Part shown: piece by piece, positions 34,412-44,042 of the stretch | How positions within the stretch are numbered: position 1 is the first letter of the stretch | Layout: every line of letters starts with the position of its first letter | NCBI RefSeq assembly: GCF_014850975.1 | Contig: NZ_JACXST010000002.1 | Location: 372,001 to 436,000 of the forward strand | Source: Methylomonas fluvii | GTDB lineage: Bacteria; Pseudomonadota; Gammaproteobacteria; Methylococcales; Methylomonadaceae | Length of the DNA: 64,000 nt | Direction: 5' to 3' | Program-made: the position numbers and the translations under genes | The notes under the pieces: model-generated | Told to the model about the DNA's origin: nothing | Seen by the model: the letters and a program-made list of their open reading frames with translations, nothing else | Database searches by the model: none

Positions 34412-35623
34412 CTATCTAATCAGCTGGTTCATTTCAAATATCGGTAACAGAATCGCCAGCACGATGGTTAGCACCACCAGACCCATGAACAAAATCAAGG
34501 CCGGTTCGAATAAACCCATAGTCAACTCTGTGAGCGCCTGAATATCGCGTTCCTGGTCGTCGGCGGCGCTTTCCAGCATGCGCGGCAATTGACCGCTGGC
34601 CTCGCCGCTGGCTACCAAATGTATCGTCACCGGCGGGAAGAAACCGCTGGCTTCCAGCGCTTTGTTCAGGCTCTGGCCTTCGCGAACCTGAATCGCAGTA
34701 TGCGCCACCGCCTGCCGCATCGCTTCGTTCGCCAACACCTGGCTGGAGATTTTCAAAGCTTCCAGCAACTCTACGCCGCTATTGGTCAAAATTGCCAACG
34801 TGCGGGTAAAACGGGCCGTGTTTAAGCCTTTGGAGAACCTAGCGGTAATCGGCATGGTCAGCAACCAACGGTGAAACAGCATGCGCGCCCGCTCCCTGCG
34901 CAAAATCAGCTTGGCGGCCACGGATAAAGCCACACCAATAGCCAGCAGCAGCAAACCATTGCTCTGTAAAAAATCGCTGCAAGTAATCAGCGCTTGGGTA
35001 ATAGCCGGCAACTCGTGGCCCATTTTGTCGAACACACCGGTGATTTCCGGCACCACGTAAGCCAACAGGCCAATCACCACCAATATCGATACCGACGACA
35101 GAAGCACCGGATAAATCATCGCCATTTGTAACTTACGATGCAGCTGACCTTTGTCGCTGAGATAGTCGGCGAGTTTTTCCAATACCTGATCCAACTTACC
35201 CGAGGACTCGCCGGCTTCGATGGTGGCGCGGTACAAGGGCGGAAAGGTACTGGGAAATGCCTGACAGGCCACGGCTAGGCTTTGTCCTTCCAGAATCCGG
35301 CTTCTGATCGCCAATAAAATCCGCCTGGCGCGATTGGATTCCAATTGCCGGGCAATGATGCCAAGCGCTTCGTCTATCGCCAACCCGGACTTCAGCAAAG
35401 CCGCCAATTGCCGGGTGATATGCGCCAGCGCGCGCATGCCGATGTTTTGCGCCAATAATGGCGACTGGCCGCTGCGTTCTTTTTTATGAACTTCCTGAAT
35501 GTCCAGCAGGGTGAAGTCGTTGGCTTTTAATTGCTGACGTGCCGTTTTTATCGTGTCGCTCTCAAGCGTACCTTTAACCGACTTGCCCTTGCCGTTCAGC
35601 GCTTGATATTCGAATACCGCCAT
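34412..35623 (-). CDS. gspF: type II secretion inner-membrane protein GspF
   Basis: 403 residues with the two T2SSF repeats and three membrane helices, near 170-192 (AMIYPVLLSSVSILVVIGLL), 220-240 and 370-395 (EPALILFMGLVVLTIVLAILLPIFEMNQL). Family signatures are present: LAALLKSGLAIDEALGII, ESSGKLDQVLEKLADYL and GEASGQLPRMLESAADDQE. It forms the polytopic base of the secretion platform and contacts GspE and GspL. The gene starts 9 bp past gspE. Confidence 0.95.
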   Translation of the reverse strand: MAVFEYQALNGKGKSVKGTLESDTIKTARQQLKANDFTLLDIQEVHKKERSGQSPLLAQNIGMRALAHITRQLAALLKSGLAIDEALGIIARQLESNRARRILLAIRSRILEGQSLAVACQAFPSTFPPLYRATIEAGESSGKLDQVLEKLADYLSDKGQLHRKLQMAMIYPVLLSSVSILVVIGLLAYVVPEITGVFDKMGHELPAITQALITCSDFLQSNGLLLLAIGVALSVAAKLILRRERARMLFHRWLLTMPITARFSKGLNTARFTRTLAILTNSGVELLEALKISSQVLANEAMRQAVAHTAIQVREGQSLNKALEASGFFPPVTIHLVASGEASGQLPRMLESAADDQERDIQALTELTMGLFEPALILFMGLVVLTIVLAILLPIFEMNQLIR

Positions 35624-35632
35624 GGCCGATTT

Positions 35633-37138
35633 TTAATCTTTTAAGGTGATGCGGATGGCTTCGTCGATGCTGGTATCGCCGTTCAGGACTTTTTCCAGCG
35701 CGCTTTGTTGGATGCTGCGCGAGCTAAGTCGCGCATACCGTTCCAATTCCAAATCGCCGGCGCCGTCATGTATCAGCTGTTGCATCGCGCTATCCAGCAT
35801 GATCATTTCAAAGATCCCGGCTCGGCCTTTGTAACCGTGGTTATGGCATTGCGGACAACCTTGGGCTTGATACACCGTCACCCATTGCTCGGCATCGCCG
35901 CTATAACCCAGCTTGGCTAAATCCCGCGCCGGCACTTGCTCTGGTGTTTTGCAATGCGGGCACAATTTGCGCAACAAGCGCTGGGCGATCACCCCAACCA
36001 GACTGGACGCCAACAAGAACGGTTCTATGCCCATATCGCGCAACCGGGTGATGGCACCCACGGCGGTATTGGTATGCAAAGTCGATAGCACTAAATGGCC
36101 GGTCAAGCTGGCTTGTACCGCGATTTCGGCGGTTTCGCGATCACGAATTTCGCCGACCATCACAATGTCCGGGTCCTGCCTTAAAATCGCCCGCAAGCCT
36201 TTGGCGAAGGTCATATCCACCTTGGCATTGACTTGGGTTTGGCCGACGCCATCCAGGTAATATTCGATAGGGTCTTCGACGGTGAGAATATTGCGGCTGC
36301 GTTGATTCAACTGATTGACCACCGCATACAAGCTGGTGGTTTTGCCCGAGCCGGTTGGCCCGGTCACCAGAATGATGCCGTGCGGCCGGGCTATCATCTG
36401 CTGAATGCTGTTCAGCTCGTAATCCGACATGCCAACTTGCTTCAAGCTCAATTGGTTGGCCTGTTTGTCCAGCAAACGTAGCACCACCCGCTCGCCATGG
36501 CCGGAAGGCAAAGTCGATACCCGCACGTCCACAGTTCGGCCGCCGATATTTAAGGAAATGCGGCCATCCTGCGGCAAGCGCTTCTCGGCGATGTCCAGCT
36601 TGGCCATGACTTTCAGCCGAGAAATCACCATAGGCGCAAATTCGCGTTGCGGTTCGATAATCTCCCGTAAAGTGCCGTCCACCCGAAACCGCACCACCAT
36701 GCGTTTTTCGTAGGATTCGATATGAATGTCGGAGGCGTTTTCCTTGATGGCCTCGGTCAGCAGCGCATTGATCAAGCGGATGATGGGCGCTTCGTCCTCG
36801 CTTTCCAGCAAGTCTTCCGGCTTTGGCAGATGCTGGGCCATCTCAGACAAATCCAGATTGTCCTGCATATCGGCCACCATTTGCTGGGCATGGCCGGTTT
36901 TGTGTTCGTAAACTGCTTGCAACAGACGCTCGAATTCTTCCACACCGACCGCTTCGTAACTAGCCGGCCGGTCCACAAAGCGGCGGATTTCCAACAACGC
37001 CGTTACCGTGGCTTTGGGCTGGTAAACGATACGCGCCTGCTGCGCCGAATATTCCGCAACCAGCACGCCGTGGCGCTTGGCAAAACCGTATGACGGCAGC
37101 CTGATGTCGGTTGGCGCTGTTGGTTCAGCGCTGGCCAT
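35633..37138 (-). CDS. gspE: type II secretion ATPase GspE
   Basis: About 501 residues from the ATG at 37138, which has GAGG 9 bases upstream and overlaps the end of gspD by 14 bp; an ATG 12 codons earlier is possible. The N1E domain is followed by the core ATPase with Walker A TGPTGSGKTT, the Asp box, Walker B DIVMVGEIRD and the His box TLHTNTA. A tetracysteine zinc site is present (CPHC ... CPQC). It powers pseudopilus assembly at the cytoplasmic face. Confidence 0.95.
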   Translation of the reverse strand: MASAEPTAPTDIRLPSYGFAKRHGVLVAEYSAQQARIVYQPKATVTALLEIRRFVDRPASYEAVGVEEFERLLQAVYEHKTGHAQQMVADMQDNLDLSEMAQHLPKPEDLLESEDEAPIIRLINALLTEAIKENASDIHIESYEKRMVVRFRVDGTLREIIEPQREFAPMVISRLKVMAKLDIAEKRLPQDGRISLNIGGRTVDVRVSTLPSGHGERVVLRLLDKQANQLSLKQVGMSDYELNSIQQMIARPHGIILVTGPTGSGKTTSLYAVVNQLNQRSRNILTVEDPIEYYLDGVGQTQVNAKVDMTFAKGLRAILRQDPDIVMVGEIRDRETAEIAVQASLTGHLVLSTLHTNTAVGAITRLRDMGIEPFLLASSLVGVIAQRLLRKLCPHCKTPEQVPARDLAKLGYSGDAEQWVTVYQAQGCPQCHNHGYKGRAGIFEMIMLDSAMQQLIHDGAGDLELERYARLSSRSIQQSALEKVLNGDTSIDEAIRITLKD

Positions 37139-39029
37139 TGCCACTGGCCTCGCCGTTATCTTGCGCGGCCGCATTGTCGTCCGCTAAGTTATCCAGCAGA
37201 GGCTGTTTCTGCTCCGGCATCAACAGCACGCCGTCTTCGTTAAACTCTTGCTGCTTGTCGCGAATATAGTTGTATTTGTCGTGGGTTAAGCCGCTGGATT
37301 TACCCGCATCCCGGATGATTTGCGGCCGCAAAAACACCATCAGATTCTTCTTGGTGATGGTCGTCGAATTGGTTTGAAACAAGTAGCCCAGATAAGGAAT
37401 ATCACCCAACAGCGGCACTTTATCTACGGTTTCGGTGATGTCGTCTTCGATCAAGCCACCCAATACCAGCACCTTGCCGTCATCGACCAATACGCTAGTT
37501 TCGATCTTGCGCTTATTGGTCTGCAAATCCGCCCCGGTAGTGCCTTGCACCACGCTGGAGACCTCTTGCGCCACTTTCAATTTAACCGCATTGCCTTCGT
37601 TGATCTGCGGCAACACTTTGAGCTTGATACCGATGTCTTCGCGCTGGATGGTTTGAAACGGCGTGCTCAGGCTGCCGCCGACCGACGGCGTGTATTGGCC
37701 GGTGGTTAGCGGGATGTTGCGGCCGACTATCATGCTGGCTTCTTCGTTATCCATCGTCACCAGCGACGGCGTGGATAACACGTTGACGTCGGTATCGCTG
37801 GCAAAGGCGGTGAGCAAGGCTTTTAGTTCGCTGCCGGCCAGATAACCGATGCTTAAGCCCTTGCCGGCGGAGGTAATGAATTGCGACAGATTCAAGGAAT
37901 TGCCTTCACCTTTTCTGCTGGCCGCAAACACGCTGCCATCGTCCTTGGTTTGCCATTCGACGCCGATATTCTGTGATTTGTCGTAGCTGACTTCAGCAAT
38001 AATCGCTTCGATATGCACTTGCGCGCGGCGCACATCCAATTGCCGGACCACTGATTTCAAGGTCAGCATTAAATCGTGCGGCGCGGTGATTATCAGCGCA
38101 TTGGCGGCTTCGTCAGCCCGAATATCAAAGTCCTTGGCGGTGGTAGCTTTGGTTTTGGCTTGATCGGCTTTTTCATCCTTCAAAGATCCCACCCCGGTCA
38201 GCGTTTCCACCAATTCCTTGGCTACCGCATAACGCATATAAATCACTTCGGTATTGCCGGCTTTTTCGATCGGCGTATCCAGGTTGGCGATCAGGGCGCG
38301 CATCTGCAAGCGCATCTCCGGGTCGCCACCCAGAATAATGGAATTGGAGCGTTCGTCGGCCACCATCGGCGGCGGAACGGCGGTGGTTTTACCGGCATTA
38401 TTGCTGGTCATCAGCGTATTCAGCGGCTGAATCAAATCCGCGGCGTTGGCATGCCGTAGATTGATGATTTCAATGTTTTGTAAATCGCTTTTATCGATTT
38501 GCTTGATCATCGCCGCCAAGCGCTTAACATTCGCGGCGGTGTCGGACAGGATGACGGTGTTACTTTCCGGGACCGCGCCGATAAAGGCATATTGCGGCAT
38601 CAACGGTAACAAAGTCTGCACCAGCTGCGCCGCATCGACGTGATGTACCTGTAACACCCGGGTCAGTTGCTCGTCGCCGTTCTGCGAATTGCCGCGCAAC
38701 TCGCTTTCCTCGCCGTCCTGCTTGGCGGTGACATTGGGAATAATCTTCACCACATTGCCGTTCGGAATCGCCGAGTAGCCATGTACCTTTAATATGGACA
38801 GGAATACATCGTAAACCTGGGCAGATTTCATCGGCGTGGAAGTTACCACCGAGATATTGCCGGTAATGCGCGGATCGATAATAAAGTTTTTACCGGTGAC
38901 ATCGGCCACCGTTTCGATCAGGGCGCGAATATCGACATCTTTCAGATTCAGGGAAAATTCGTCTTTTTCCGCCAGTACCATCGGGCAGAACATGGCCAGC
39001 AGCAAGCCGATCAACAAGCGTGTTTTCAT
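37125..39029 (-). CDS. gspD: type II secretion outer-membrane secretin GspD
   Basis: 634 residues. Signal peptide to VLA (about 20), N0 domain (LNLKDVDIRALIETVADVTGKN, about 26-100), N1-N3 domains with EIINLRHANAADL and VIYMRYAVAKELVE, then the secretin core (about 370-590) with VPLLGDIPYLGYLFQTN. The Ser/Gly-rich segment in N3 and a C-terminal tail rich in Q, N and D of about 40 residues (S-domain region) follow. No lipobox is seen, so it probably needs a pilotin or is self-inserting. It forms the outer-membrane channel of the system. Confidence 0.95.
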   Translation of the reverse strand: MKTRLLIGLLLAMFCPMVLAEKDEFSLNLKDVDIRALIETVADVTGKNFIIDPRITGNISVVTSTPMKSAQVYDVFLSILKVHGYSAIPNGNVVKIIPNVTAKQDGEESELRGNSQNGDEQLTRVLQVHHVDAAQLVQTLLPLMPQYAFIGAVPESNTVILSDTAANVKRLAAMIKQIDKSDLQNIEIINLRHANAADLIQPLNTLMTSNNAGKTTAVPPPMVADERSNSIILGGDPEMRLQMRALIANLDTPIEKAGNTEVIYMRYAVAKELVETLTGVGSLKDEKADQAKTKATTAKDFDIRADEAANALIITAPHDLMLTLKSVVRQLDVRRAQVHIEAIIAEVSYDKSQNIGVEWQTKDDGSVFAASRKGEGNSLNLSQFITSAGKGLSIGYLAGSELKALLTAFASDTDVNVLSTPSLVTMDNEEASMIVGRNIPLTTGQYTPSVGGSLSTPFQTIQREDIGIKLKVLPQINEGNAVKLKVAQEVSSVVQGTTGADLQTNKRKIETSVLVDDGKVLVLGGLIEDDITETVDKVPLLGDIPYLGYLFQTNSTTITKKNLMVFLRPQIIRDAGKSSGLTHDKYNYIRDKQQEFNEDGVLLMPEQKQPLLDNLADDNAAAQDNGEASGNGQR

Positions 39030-39050
39030 TTGCAGTTTACAAGGGAGGGA

Positions 39051-39621
39051 TTATTCGGTGGCGGTTGGTACGCGGACGCTATCTTTTTTTAATAACAAGG
39101 ATTCCCGGCGTTCGCCACGCTTCAGCAACACCCGGTCAGCTTCGACAGACTGCAACACCGCGCCGCCGGGCAGTTCTTCGCCTAATTTATATTTCTTTTG
39201 CTGCCCGTCGTCTGTTTGAATGATGCCGCTGGCATTTTCCGGATTCTTGGATAAAAACATGATGCCCAGCAGTTTGAGTTGCGATTGCGTCTGCATCACG
39301 GCGTCGTTATCCAATTCGCTATTCGGGCTTTGTCCAAACAAATGCCAAGTACCAATTTCCGACAAATCCATCGGCGGATTTTGTGTGGCCGTTTCGGTTG
39401 AGATGGGCGCTGCTGACTCTGCCGGCATCTGCCCTACATCCGCCAACGCATCAGTCAGATTGGCATACAACACCGCAAGTAAATAAACCGTAGCCAGCGC
39501 TGTGGCAAGCCATTGCAGAGAAGCGCCGCCGCCTAATCCACGCGCCGCTGCTTTGCAATCGAAAGCAAATCTTGAAAATCCCGCAAATTTCATCATGCTA
39601 GGATTATGCTGGGAAAACATG
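39051..39621 (-). CDS. gspC: type II secretion protein GspC
   Basis: About 189 residues; the ATG at 39621 is used, though one at 39597 (MMKFAGF) is equally possible and neither has a good SD. One membrane helix (LQWLATALATVYLLAVLYANL), then a short linker and the HR domain (TWHLFGQSP, LKLLGIMFL, IIQTDDGQQKKYKLGEELPGGAVL). The C-terminal PDZ or coiled domain of the longer GspC proteins is absent, as in the XcpP-like short forms. It links the inner-membrane platform to the N0 domain of GspD and starts the operon. Confidence 0.9.
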
Positions 39622-39745
39622 ACTGTTTTATGACAAAGCCGACTAGGCCGATAGCGCCCCATACGCGCCAACGGCTGACTTGCCGACAGCCATCAAGCGC
39701 TGATAAAGTCGGCCGAAAAACTGAACCCACCCACATCAACTAAGC

Positions 39746-40885
39746 ATGAATGGATTATCAACCCTGGCACAGGCCTTTGGCAGCGCAGCGAGCCGCATCG
39801 AGGGAATCGATAAATTAGCCAGCGATTTAAATCGCTGGTATTTGCAACAGCCGCTGGACCGCAACTTCCTGCATCCCTGCTTAATCGGTGGCAAACCGGC
39901 CTTGGTGTGTCAAGCCGGCCTGAGCCGCGATGCCGCTGCGGCTTATGCCGAGTTGGCAGCAATCGCCCGGCGCTACGGTATCTCTCTAAAAGAAGACAGC
40001 CGGCAGCGAGACGATAGCGCTATCTTGCATAACCGCCGCCGTGAAGTCAGCCTGGTGTTGAGTTTTTGCATAGGCATGATGGGCTCTTCGCGCATGGTAA
40101 CCGCCAGCGATTTGCAGCCGGTCAATGCCGTGCAAGCAGCCGCCAGCCAACTGGCCGAGCCGGTCAACCCTATGCAGGCCAAGCTGTCGGTCGATGAGGA
40201 CGGCGCCGCGACGATACGCTTGCGCCTGCGTAAACCGCCCAGCGCGGCGGAAGTGATGACCGCATACAGCCAAAAGCAGGCCACGCTGAACAGCGATCCG
40301 TTGGCGAAAACGGAAATATCCCATTTCCTCAGCGCTATCTATCAGGCCGAGTCCGCCGATCCCGCTAATATCGCCGCAGACTTGGCGGTGATGGCCGATT
40401 ATTTTTCACACTACCCGCAAGCAGTGAATTTGCTCAGCGAACTGCGCGGCCAAAAGCTGACACTCAAATACCGGCAAAATACCTGGCAAACTCAGGCTTT
40501 TGGCAACGAATTTGGCGTGGATAGCGTGACGATTTATTTCGATACCCGCTTGGGTGCGCAATTGCTGAACGATCCGGGCTGCGATAGTACACCCGCCTGT
40601 AGCATCTCGCCCGCCGACGCCTTATTGCATGAGTTGCTGCATGCCAAATTGATGTTGCTGGACAGCCAGCATTTTATCGACGGCGGCGGCATGGCCCAGA
40701 CCCTGTATCCTTTCGAGCACGAACGCGAAGTGATCAATCACGAAAACCGGCTGTACCAAGACATGAACCAATTGGACGGCCGCGCCCGGCCTTTAAGGCA
40801 CAGACACAGCGGCGAGTTATTGCAAGTCTCCTGCCCCGCCTGCAACCCGATAAAGCAAGTTGCGTCACGCGACCCAAGCCTGTAA
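39746..40885 (+). CDS. M91-like zinc-metallopeptidase candidate
   Basis: 379 residues with no signal peptide. The C-terminal third carries the zinc signature LLHELLHAKLML (H295, E296, H299), followed 28 residues later by the EREVINHENRLYQDM block, which would supply a third ligand (Glu328). This spacing and the HELxHA...E...EN pattern resemble the NleD-type effector peptidases (M91). Four cysteines lie at 279, 285, 363 and 366 (CPAC). The N-terminal two-thirds is unrecognised. It sits between the type II secretion operon and the EF-hand protein. Peptidase call is motif-based; secretion route and target are unknown. Confidence 0.6.
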   Translation: MNGLSTLAQAFGSAASRIEGIDKLASDLNRWYLQQPLDRNFLHPCLIGGKPALVCQAGLSRDAAAAYAELAAIARRYGISLKEDSRQRDDSAILHNRRREVSLVLSFCIGMMGSSRMVTASDLQPVNAVQAAASQLAEPVNPMQAKLSVDEDGAATIRLRLRKPPSAAEVMTAYSQKQATLNSDPLAKTEISHFLSAIYQAESADPANIAADLAVMADYFSHYPQAVNLLSELRGQKLTLKYRQNTWQTQAFGNEFGVDSVTIYFDTRLGAQLLNDPGCDSTPACSISPADALLHELLHAKLMLLDSQHFIDGGGMAQTLYPFEHEREVINHENRLYQDMNQLDGRARPLRHRHSGELLQVSCPACNPIKQVASRDPSL

Positions 40886-40942
40886 AACTAGCGAAATTCC
40901 GTGATAAGCATAACAAAAACCACTCAACACAGGAGACACACA

Positions 40943-43198
40943 ATGACGCCCACATCCAGCCGTAATGTTGCCGAAAAATGGCGGTTTGCCCGACTCGGCG
41001 GTTTCGATCAGGTTGAATTGAAACGCGGTAGCGATTTAATCGGACTGCCGGAACTGGATCAGAAATTATGGGCGGCGCTGAGTTGTCCGACCCACGGCTT
41101 ATTCTTCGACAACCAAACCCTGGCGCTGCTGGATACCGATAACGACGGCCGCATCAGAGCCAACGAAGTCATCGAAGCGGTGCGTTGGGTGAGTAAAGTG
41201 CTGAAAAACCCGGCCGATTTGATTCAACAAAACACCACCCTGCCGCTGGCGGCGATTAACGACCAGGACCCTGAAGGGCAACAACTACTGGCTTCCGCGA
41301 TTGAGATTTTAAAAAATCTGGGCAAGGCGGATGCGACCGAAATCACTACCGACGATCTGGCCGACATGACCAAGGTCTTCGCCAACACCCAATTCAACGG
41401 CGACGGCATCATTCCAGTTAAAGCCGCCGGCGACGAGGCCGGCCAGCAAGCCATCACCGACATCATCGCTTGCTTGGGCGAAGTTGAGGATCGCTGCGGC
41501 GAGCCGGGCATTAATCTGGAAAAAATCGAACAATTTTTTAAAGACGCCGCCGCATACTTCGATTGGTGGCAACAGAGCGACGCCGAAGCTTTGCGGATAC
41601 GCAATCAAATCGCCGATACCGAAGCGGCGGCGGCCTTGCTGGCGCAAGTAAAACCCAAAATCGACGACTTTTTTACCCGCTGCCAATTGGCGGAATTCGA
41701 CACCGGCGCGACCGAGTTGTTGAACCCAGCCGACAGCCGCTACGAGCAACTGGCCGACATCGACCTGTCCGCAGGCAACGAAGAACTGGCTAAATTGCCG
41801 CTGGCCGCTATCGCCGCCGGCGCTAACTTGCCGTTAAATGCCGGCTTGAATCCGGCTTGGCGGGCTGCGATAGATCAGCTAAAAACTCAGGTGCTGACAC
41901 CGCTGCTGGGCGCTTTGGATAGCTTGTCCGACGCACAATGGCAAAGCGTGATCGGCCAATTCGCCGATTACCAAGCTTGGTTGCAGAAAAAGCCTGCCAA
42001 TGCCGTCGAAAGCTTGGGGCTGGAGCGCATCAAAACGCTGCTGCAAAGCGATGCCCAAGCCAAATTGACCGGCTTAGTCGAACAGGATCTAGCGTTGGAA
42101 CCGCAAGCCACAGCCATCGATTCGGTCGTACGCTTGCTGCATTACTACCGCGATCTTTACACCTTATTAAACAACTTCGTGTCGTTTCGCGATTTTTACA
42201 GCCCGGAACCGCACGCTATTTTCCAGGCCGGTACCTTGTACCTTGACGGCAGAAGCTGCCAATTGTGCGTGAAAGTGGACGATGTGGACGGCCACAGTAA
42301 ACTGGCGGAACTGAGCAAAATCTTTCTGGCCTATTGCGTCTGCCGCCGGCAAGGCAGCAACGAAACGCTGACCATTGCCGCCGCCGTTACCGGCGGCGAC
42401 AGCGACAATTTGCGCGTCGGCCGCAACGGCGTGTTTTACGACCGCAACGGCGTGGATTGGGACGCAACCATCGTCAAAATCATCGAAAATCCGATCAGCA
42501 TCAAACAAGCATTCTGGGCACCTTATAAACGCGTCGCGCGGATGATTAACGAGCAATTGGAGAAAAGCGCGTCGGCCCGCGACAAAGCGGCGCACGAAAA
42601 TACTTTTAAAGGCATTTCCGATGCCGGTGCCAATGCCGGACAAGGCAAGGAACCGCCGGCGCCGTTCGACGTTGGCAAATTCGCCGGGATTTTCGCTGCC
42701 ATCGGTTTGGCAATTGGCGCGATCGGCACCGCGCTGGCTGCCGTGATAAGCAGCTTCATGGGCCTAGTCTGGTGGCAAATGCCGCTGGCCATCATCGGCG
42801 TGATGCTAGCGATTTCCGGCCCGTCCATGTTCATCGCTTATTTGAAACTGCGCCAACGCAATCTGGCACCGGTATTGGATGCCTGCGGCTGGGCGGTGAA
42901 TGCCAAAGCCTTTATCAACATCCCCTTCGGCCGCTTGTTAACCGGCGTCGCCAAATTACCGAAAGACGCGGAAATGCAAATGGTCGATCCGTTCGGCGAA
43001 AAGCAAAGCCATTGGAAAAGCTACTTGTTTTTACTGATCTTGCTGGGTGGCGCGGCCTATGCCTGGCATAAAGGCTATATCGGACCCAAGCAAGAACCGG
43101 AACAAGCGGCCCAGGTGGAGGAAAAAGCGGCGCCAGCTAAAGTTGATGCGCCTGCTCCGGCAGCAGCTCCAGCCAAACCAGCGGAACCGGCCAAGTAA
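40943..43198 (+). CDS. large membrane protein with EF-hand motif, function unknown
   Basis: 751 residues from the ATG at 40943, which has AGGAG 8 bases before it (the in-frame start 14 codons earlier has none). An EF-hand loop DTDNDGRIRANE occurs near residue 65, followed by a helix, in an N-terminal region of repeated acidic helices. Two membrane helices lie near 592-640 (FAAIGLAIGAIGTALAAVI and MPLAIIGVMLAISGPSMFIAYL) and a third near 700 (YLFLLILLGGAAYAW), followed by an A/P/E/K-rich tail. It has no signal peptide. I do not recognise a family. Downstream is the repeat-rich gap. Confidence 0.75.
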   Translation: MTPTSSRNVAEKWRFARLGGFDQVELKRGSDLIGLPELDQKLWAALSCPTHGLFFDNQTLALLDTDNDGRIRANEVIEAVRWVSKVLKNPADLIQQNTTLPLAAINDQDPEGQQLLASAIEILKNLGKADATEITTDDLADMTKVFANTQFNGDGIIPVKAAGDEAGQQAITDIIACLGEVEDRCGEPGINLEKIEQFFKDAAAYFDWWQQSDAEALRIRNQIADTEAAAALLAQVKPKIDDFFTRCQLAEFDTGATELLNPADSRYEQLADIDLSAGNEELAKLPLAAIAAGANLPLNAGLNPAWRAAIDQLKTQVLTPLLGALDSLSDAQWQSVIGQFADYQAWLQKKPANAVESLGLERIKTLLQSDAQAKLTGLVEQDLALEPQATAIDSVVRLLHYYRDLYTLLNNFVSFRDFYSPEPHAIFQAGTLYLDGRSCQLCVKVDDVDGHSKLAELSKIFLAYCVCRRQGSNETLTIAAAVTGGDSDNLRVGRNGVFYDRNGVDWDATIVKIIENPISIKQAFWAPYKRVARMINEQLEKSASARDKAAHENTFKGISDAGANAGQGKEPPAPFDVGKFAGIFAAIGLAIGAIGTALAAVISSFMGLVWWQMPLAIIGVMLAISGPSMFIAYLKLRQRNLAPVLDACGWAVNAKAFINIPFGRLLTGVAKLPKDAEMQMVDPFGEKQSHWKSYLFLLILLGGAAYAWHKGYIGPKQEPEQAAQVEEKAAPAKVDAPAPAAAPAKPAEPAK

Positions 43199-43658
43199 AC
43201 CTTTCTTTGCAAACCACCGGAGCGGCGGCGCTTATCGGCTGTTGCTCCGATCCCGTCTAATATTGGAAATGTAGCGTGTCAATAGGCTTAGCCGTATTGC
43301 GCCGCATGTTGGCCTTAAATCTACGCGGACTGGTAATCTATTCGTTTAATATCAGTGGCAGGTTTATCAAATCGGCGTAATGCTCGTTGGTTATTGCGCC
43401 TTACGATCTTTGGCGGGACCGGTTTTGTAAACCCCGTCTGAAATTTTGAAACCGATTTTTTAAGCGGAAAAAACTTTCGGGCGGATTGAATAATCCGCCC
43501 TGCCCAATAATGCTTCGGCTACATAATGCGGCAAATATCTTTCAGCAACTCAGAGTTGCTTGTGCTTGACATAGTCAAATTACCGCCTAAGTGAGGCGCT
43601 TAATGTTTAGCATGCCTTCGCTTTGTGTGTCAGACATAATCAAAATTATTGAAATTTT
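43199..43658. other. 460-bp gap with repeats and hairpins; no gene
   Basis: It contains a dispersed repeat copy at about 43276-43325 (see that entry), a hairpin at 43483-43504 (GGGCGGATT, GAAT, AATCCGCCC) that is followed on the minus strand by GAAAGTTTTTT and so could terminate minus-strand transcription, and a small palindrome at 43586-43600. The last 60 bases are AT-rich and should hold the promoter of the Tai4 gene. Confidence 0.55.
43276..43325. repeat. dispersed intergenic repeat, left copy
   Basis: GTCAATAGGCTTAGCCGTATTGCGCCGCATGTTGG is closely matched by TGAATAGGCGTAGCAGTATTGCGCCGTATGTTGG at about 46480-46514. The two copies flank the Tai4-Tae4-RAYT-IS5 block in the same orientation. 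They look like members of a common intergenic repeat family, so they may not be mechanistically linked to the island. Confidence 0.6.
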
Positions 43659-44042
43659 ATGATGAAATTTTTAACCAAACTAACAAAAATCAGCTGCGCA
43701 CTTATCATGAGTACAATCGTCCTATGTGAATGCGCATATGCGAATGGTAATAACCCTAAAATAAACGAAGACAGCATAAATTTGCAGGCAAAGATATTTC
43801 TTGATGAGTTTGTAAGCTCAGATAGCAATACTCGAAAAGCGGCTAGGCTTTATTTGCTTGGCGTTTTAGACGCCACGGAAGGTAAGGTGTGGTGTGGCTT
43901 CAAGACGCTAAAAACTGCCACATTAAATGAATTTATATTTGAATATATGAAAAAACTTGAGCCAACTCAATTGGAACGTCGTGCATCCGAGATAATTGAA
44001 GAATCACTGAAAAAATCATTTCCTTGTAGAGAAAAGCCATGA
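43659..44042 (+). CDS. Tai4/Rap1a-family type VI immunity protein
   Basis: 127 residues with a signal peptide ([19 protein letters not shown]), so the mature protein is periplasmic, where it could block a cell-wall amidase. The body matches the Rap1a/Tai pattern: [15 protein letters not shown], a [10 protein letters not shown] block, and a final SFPC with a paired cysteine. Its stop overlaps the start of the Tae4-like gene by 4 bp (ATGA), the tight coupling expected for effector-immunity pairs, although here immunity comes first. Lower GC and an intergenic repeat flank suggest transfer. Confidence 0.8.
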   Translation: MMKFLTKLTKISCALIMSTIVLCECAYANGNNPKINEDSINLQAKIFLDEFVSSDSNTRKAARLYLLGVLDATEGKVWCGFKTLKTATLNEFIFEYMKKLEPTQLERRASEIIEESLKKSFPCREKP

